A DNA stretch of 8,040 bases, taken from assembly GCA_003242645.1 (NCBI GenBank), contig QGVC01000160.1, forward strand, positions 1-8,040, given 5' to 3'. The notes beneath the pieces were generated by a model. It ran no database searches. It saw only the letters and a program-made list of their open reading frames with translations, and was not told where the DNA came from. This document shows, piece by piece, positions 4,709 through 8,040 of the stretch (position 1 is its first letter; every line of letters begins with the position of its first letter). The position numbers and the translations under genes are program-made. Source of the DNA: Pseudomonadota bacterium. Lineage in GTDB: Bacteria; Pseudomonadota; Alphaproteobacteria; Rhizobiales; Hyphomicrobiaceae.

Positions 4709-7576
4709 ATGCCGCACGGGGAACCGAAGATCGCTCTCTCGACGCCCGTCGGCGACACTGTCAAGACGACCACCTGCTACATGTGCGCCTGCCGGTGCGG
4801 CATCAGGGTCTACCTGAAGAACGGCAAGGTTCGGTACATCGAGGGCAACCGCGATCACCCGGTGAACAAGGGGGTGCTGTGCGGAAAGGGCTCTGCCGGC
4901 ATCATGCAGCACTACTCGCCGGCACGGCTGAGAGCACCCTTGAAGCGCGTGGGTCCGCGCGGTTCCGGCGAGTTCGAGGAGATCACCTGGGACGAAGCGA
5001 TGGATCTGGCCACCAAATGGTTGGCCGAGGTCCGCGAGAAAGATCCCAGCCGTCTCGCCTTCTTCACGGGCCGCGACCAGTCCCAGGCATTGACGGGCTG
5101 GTTCGCTCAACAATACGGCACTCCAAACTACGCCGCCCACGGAGGGTTTTGCTCGGTCAACATGGCTGCGGCGGGGCTCTACACGTTCGGCGGCTCGTTC
5201 TGGGAGTTCGGTGAGCCCGATTGGGAGCGCACGAAGTATTTCATGCTTTTCGGCGTGGCCGAGGACCACGCCTCGAACCCCATTAAGACGGCCCTCGGAA
5301 AGCTGAAGGCCCGAGGCGTCAAGATCGTCGCCATCAACCCGGTGCGGACGGGCTACAACGCCATCGCGGACGAGTGGGTGGGCATCAAGCCGGGAACGGA
5401 TGGAATGCTCATTGGAGCGCTCATCCACGAGCTGCTGCGGACCCGGAACATCGATCTGGAGTATCTGGTCCGCTACACGAACGCCCCTTGGCTCGTGATC
5501 CGCGATCCGGGTGCAGCCGACGATGGCCTCTTCGCGCGGAACGAGAGCGGCAAGCCGCTGGCGTTCGATAAGAAGACTGGTGCCCTAGCAGATGCAACTC
5601 TGCCAGAGATCGCGCCGGCTCTGGTTGGCGAATACAAGTTGCCGGACGGGCGCACGGCTGTGCCGTCATTCGCTCTCATCGCGGAGCGCTTCCTGTCAGC
5701 TGAATATAGCCCGGAGAAGGCGGCAGCAATCACCGGCGTTCCGGCACACACGATCCGCCGTCTTGCCCAGGAGCTCGCCCAGGCTGCCTTCCAGCAGGCG
5801 ATCAGCCTGAACGTGCCGTGGACCGATTGGGCAGGGCGCCGGCACGAGACGATGATCGGGCGGCCAGTCTCGATGCACGCGATGCGCGGCATCTCGGCCC
5901 ACTCGAATGGCTTCCAGACCTGCCGCTTGCTGCACGTGCTTCAGATTCTCCTGGGCTCCATCGATTGCCCTGGAGGGTTCCGCTACAGGCCGCCGTTCCC
6001 GAAACCGACGCCGCCGCCCAACAGACCCGGCGGAAAGCTAGGTACTGTCATTCCAGGGAAGCCGCTCAATGGCGCGCCGCTTGGATTTCCGCAGGGCCCG
6101 GAGGATTTGCTTGTCGATGATCAGGGCAGGGCGCTGCGGATCGACAAGGCCTATTCATGGGATGCGCCGATTGCCGCCCACGGCCTGATGCACATGGTCA
6201 TCACCAACGCGGCCAATGCCGATCCGTATCCCATCGACGTGCTGTTCATGTACATGGCCAACATGAGCTGGAACTCGTCGATGAACATTCCGGCCGTGTT
6301 GCGCTATCTGACCGAGAAGGACGAGGCCACGGGCGAATATCGAATCCCGAAGATCATCTACTCGGACGCCTATTACTCCGAGATGGTCCCCTACGCGGAC
6401 CTGATCCTCCCGGATACAACGTATCTTGAGCGCTGGGACTGCATTTCCTTGCTCGATCGGCCCATCTCGGATGCTGACGGGCCTGCTGACGCCATTCGCC
6501 AGCCCGTGATCGAGCCGGATCGAGATGTGCGTCCATTCCAGACGGTTCTGATCGAGCTCGGCGCGCGGCTGAAGCTTCCTGGCTTCGTCGATGAAAACGG
6601 TGCGCCCAAGTTTCCTGGCGGCTACCCCGACTACATCATCTATCACGAACGCGCGCCCGGCATCGGCTCACTCGCTGGCTTCCGCGGCGAGGATGGCAAG
6701 AGCTACGGAAAGGGCGCGCCGAACCCAAGACAGCTCGAGCAGTACATCGCGAACGGCTGCTTCTATCACCACCACCTTGCGCCCGAGCAACAATTCTACA
6801 GGCACGCCAACAAAGCCTACCTGGAATGGGCGAAGGAGGTCGGCTTTATCGGTGCTGCCGAGCCCATCATCTTTCAGCTCTATCTGGAGCCATTGCAGAA
6901 ATTCCGGCTCGCCGCCCGCGGACATGGCCCTGTGCAACCGCCCGAAAGCCACCGCCGTCGCATCGAGACCTTCTTCGACCCGATCCCGTTCTGGTACGCG
7001 CCGTTCGAGAGTGCGCTGCTCGCCGAAGCCGAGTTCCCAATGTACGCGATCACGCAGCGGCCCATGCACATGTATCATTCATGGGGCTCGCAGAACGCCT
7101 GGCTCAGACAGATCACGGCGCAGAACCGGCTCTACATGCATCGCGACCGCGCCCGCGCTCTCGGCATCGAGGACGACGATTGGGTGTGGGTGACGAGCGC
7201 CATCGGCCGCGTGAAGTGCCAGGTGAAGCTGATGGAAGGCGTCAATCCGGACACGGTCTGGACCTGGAACGCGATCGGAAAGCGGGCAGGGGCATGGAGT
7301 CTGGCGCCGGATGCGCCCGAAGCGACGCGCGGCTTCCTGCTCAACCATCTGATCTCGGAGCTTCTGCCGGAGCGCGAGGGGGGCTATCGCTTCTCGAACA
7401 GCGACCCCATCACGGGGCAGGCCGCCTGGTACGATCTGCGGGTGCGGATCGAGAAAGCCAAGCCGGACGAGGCCGGCGAAAGCTGGCCGAGGTTCGAGCC
7501 TCTGCCCAACCCGTATGGGACGCATCGGCCTGCCGTCTCCACATTCGGCGCTGAATTTCGAGAGGCCGCTGAATGA
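4709..7576 (+). CDS. soeA: SoeA, molybdopterin catalytic subunit of quinone-linked sulfite dehydrogenase
   Basis: This 955-residue complex-iron-sulfur-molybdoenzyme subunit has the size expected of SoeA. It oxidises sulfite to sulfate in the cytoplasm and passes electrons to SoeB and then, through membrane subunit SoeC, to quinone. The N-terminus holds an Fe-S motif C23-x2-C26-x3-C30-x27-C58 (CYMCACRC, then GVLCGKG). GGFCSVN places C148 as the probable molybdenum ligand. The bis-MGD core follows, with segments such as EDHASNP (about 185), VAINPVRTGY (about 207) and YMANMSWNSSMN (about 515). A proline-rich stretch sits at about 424-468, and a C-terminal cofactor-binding domain at about 775-900 contains HMYHSWGSQNAW. 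No twin-arginine signal is present, agreeing with a cytoplasmic enzyme rather than periplasmic PhsA/PsrA relatives. The ATG at 4709 has GGGGA ten bases upstream. Its TGA overlaps the soeB start by ATGA. Thiosulfate/polysulfide reductase or another CISM enzyme is the main alternative, but the sequence blocks look SoeA-like throughout. Confidence 0.92.
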   Translation: MPHGEPKIALSTPVGDTVKTTTCYMCACRCGIRVYLKNGKVRYIEGNRDHPVNKGVLCGKGSAGIMQHYSPARLRAPLKRVGPRGSGEFEEITWDEAMDLATKWLAEVREKDPSRLAFFTGRDQSQALTGWFAQQYGTPNYAAHGGFCSVNMAAAGLYTFGGSFWEFGEPDWERTKYFMLFGVAEDHASNPIKTALGKLKARGVKIVAINPVRTGYNAIADEWVGIKPGTDGMLIGALIHELLRTRNIDLEYLVRYTNAPWLVIRDPGAADDGLFARNESGKPLAFDKKTGALADATLPEIAPALVGEYKLPDGRTAVPSFALIAERFLSAEYSPEKAAAITGVPAHTIRRLAQELAQAAFQQAISLNVPWTDWAGRRHETMIGRPVSMHAMRGISAHSNGFQTCRLLHVLQILLGSIDCPGGFRYRPPFPKPTPPPNRPGGKLGTVIPGKPLNGAPLGFPQGPEDLLVDDQGRALRIDKAYSWDAPIAAHGLMHMVITNAANADPYPIDVLFMYMANMSWNSSMNIPAVLRYLTEKDEATGEYRIPKIIYSDAYYSEMVPYADLILPDTTYLERWDCISLLDRPISDADGPADAIRQPVIEPDRDVRPFQTVLIELGARLKLPGFVDENGAPKFPGGYPDYIIYHERAPGIGSLAGFRGEDGKSYGKGAPNPRQLEQYIANGCFYHHHLAPEQQFYRHANKAYLEWAKEVGFIGAAEPIIFQLYLEPLQKFRLAARGHGPVQPPESHRRRIETFFDPIPFWYAPFESALLAEAEFPMYAITQRPMHMYHSWGSQNAWLRQITAQNRLYMHRDRARALGIEDDDWVWVTSAIGRVKCQVKLMEGVNPDTVWTWNAIGKRAGAWSLAPDAPEATRGFLLNHLISELLPEREGGYRFSNSDPITGQAAWYDLRVRIEKAKPDEAGESWPRFEPLPNPYGTHRPAVSTFGAEFREAAE

Positions 7577-8040
7577 CCGCTTTACCTGAAAAGACGGCCA
7601 AGAAGCTCGGCCTTGTGATCGACCTCGACACGTGTGTGGGCTGCCAGGCGTGCGCGACCAGCTGCAAGGAATGGAATACCGGCGGCTACTCGGCACCACT
7701 GACCGATGGGGACCCCTACGGCGCCGATCCGCACGGAGCCTGGCTCAATCGCATCCATACCTATGAGGTGGGGGAGGGCTCATCGAGCCGGACAGTGCAC
7801 TTCCCTCGCTCCTGCCTGCACTGCGAAACTCCGGCTTGCGTCACTGTCTGCCCGACGGGAGCCTCGTATAAGCGGGCGGAAGACGGCATTGTGCTCGTCA
7901 ATCCCGATACGTGCATCGGGTGCAAGCTGTGCTCCTGGGCCTGCCCCTATGGCGCGCGCGAGTACGACTACGCCGATGGCGTGATGAAGAAGTGCACGCT
8001 GTGCATCGACCGCATCTACAACGAGACGCTGGCGCCCGAG
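7573..8040 (+). CDS. soeB: SoeB, iron-sulfur electron-transfer subunit (5' part, runs off the window)
   Basis: The 156 codons present encode a ferredoxin-like subunit of the DmsB/PsrB/NrfC type. Cysteine groups are C21-C24-C27-C31 (CVGCQACATSC), C81-C84-C89-C93 (CLHCETPACVTVC), C114-C117-C120-C124 (CIGCKLCSWAC) and C141-C144 (CTLC), the last starting a fourth set whose remaining members lie past the window. This gives four [4Fe-4S] clusters that carry electrons from SoeA to the membrane subunit. The blocks WNTGGYSAPLTDGDPYG and CPTGASYKRAEDGIVLVN closely resemble SoeB proteins. No signal peptide is seen. The ATG is in an ATGA overlap with the soeA stop, so the two are translationally coupled in one operon. 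soeC should follow. Confidence 0.93.
   Translation, partial: MTALPEKTAKKLGLVIDLDTCVGCQACATSCKEWNTGGYSAPLTDGDPYGADPHGAWLNRIHTYEVGEGSSSRTVHFPRSCLHCETPACVTVCPTGASYKRAEDGIVLVNPDTCIGCKLCSWACPYGAREYDYADGVMKKCTLCIDRIYNETLAPE

Noticed and set aside
4682..5428. A 248-codon minus-strand open frame opposite soeA
   Set aside because: It is a mirror of GC-rich codon bias in soeA, with Arg/His/Pro-rich low-complexity content and no family features.
6826..7554. A 242-codon plus-strand open frame within soeA in another frame
   Set aside because: It lies wholly inside a well-conserved soeA region and its translation is Arg/Ala-rich without any motif.
7706..7984. A 92-codon plus-strand open frame inside soeB
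   Set aside because: The overlapping soeB frame carries the full ferredoxin cysteine pattern, so this frame is a shadow.

Overview
The window is GC-rich (about 60% by eye) with dense protein-coding content and the GC-rich third-codon positions typical of an alphaproteobacterium. The sulfite dehydrogenase subunits, the TIGR01244-type protein and the kinase all look like those of Rhizobiales/Hyphomicrobiales or Rhodobacterales-like bacteria. This placement comes from remembered family resemblance, not a search. I see no tRNA, rRNA, CRISPR array, insertion sequence or phage gene.

Layout. (1) 13-909, minus strand: a six-span membrane sensor histidine kinase that stops about 29 residues after its phospho-acceptor histidine, so it has no ATPase domain. 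(2) 910-1266: a divergent intergenic region without a supported gene. (3) 1267-3270, plus strand: a compact run of three genes, namely a glutathione S-transferase, a metallo-beta-lactamase-fold hydrolase and a uracil-DNA glycosylase-like protein with four cysteines placed as in Fe-S UDGs. The last two overlap by 23 nt. A perfect 10-bp inverted repeat spans the end of the run. (4) 3343-3852, minus strand: a dual-specificity-phosphatase-like/sulfur transferase protein of the TIGR01244 (DUF442, Blh) type, converging on the run above. (5) 4057-4530, plus strand: an Lrp/AsnC regulator that strongly resembles E. coli DecR (YbaO), transcribed divergently from the TIGR01244-type gene. (6) 4709 to the window end, plus strand: soeA and the first 156 codons of soeB, overlapping by ATGA. 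These are the molybdopterin catalytic subunit and the four-cluster ferredoxin subunit of the cytoplasmic membrane-bound sulfite dehydrogenase SoeABC. The membrane anchor soeC is expected just beyond the window.

How the genes may work together. SoeAB with the missing SoeC would oxidise sulfite to sulfate in the cytoplasm and pass electrons to quinone. The DecR-like regulator (E. coli DecR responds to cysteine) and the TIGR01244-type protein (a family often linked to persulfide dioxygenase and sulfide metabolism) flank it, so 3343-8040 reads as a plausible sulfur-detoxification or sulfur-oxidation locus. The leader of soeA holds two perfect inverted repeats and one imperfect one. The GST/MBL/UDG run seems a separate unit, and I see no evidence that it takes part in sulfur metabolism. 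No wholly new system is evident. The most unusual points are the ATPase-less kinase, the regulator-plus-dyad arrangement ahead of soeAB, and the atypical motifs of the Fe-S UDG.
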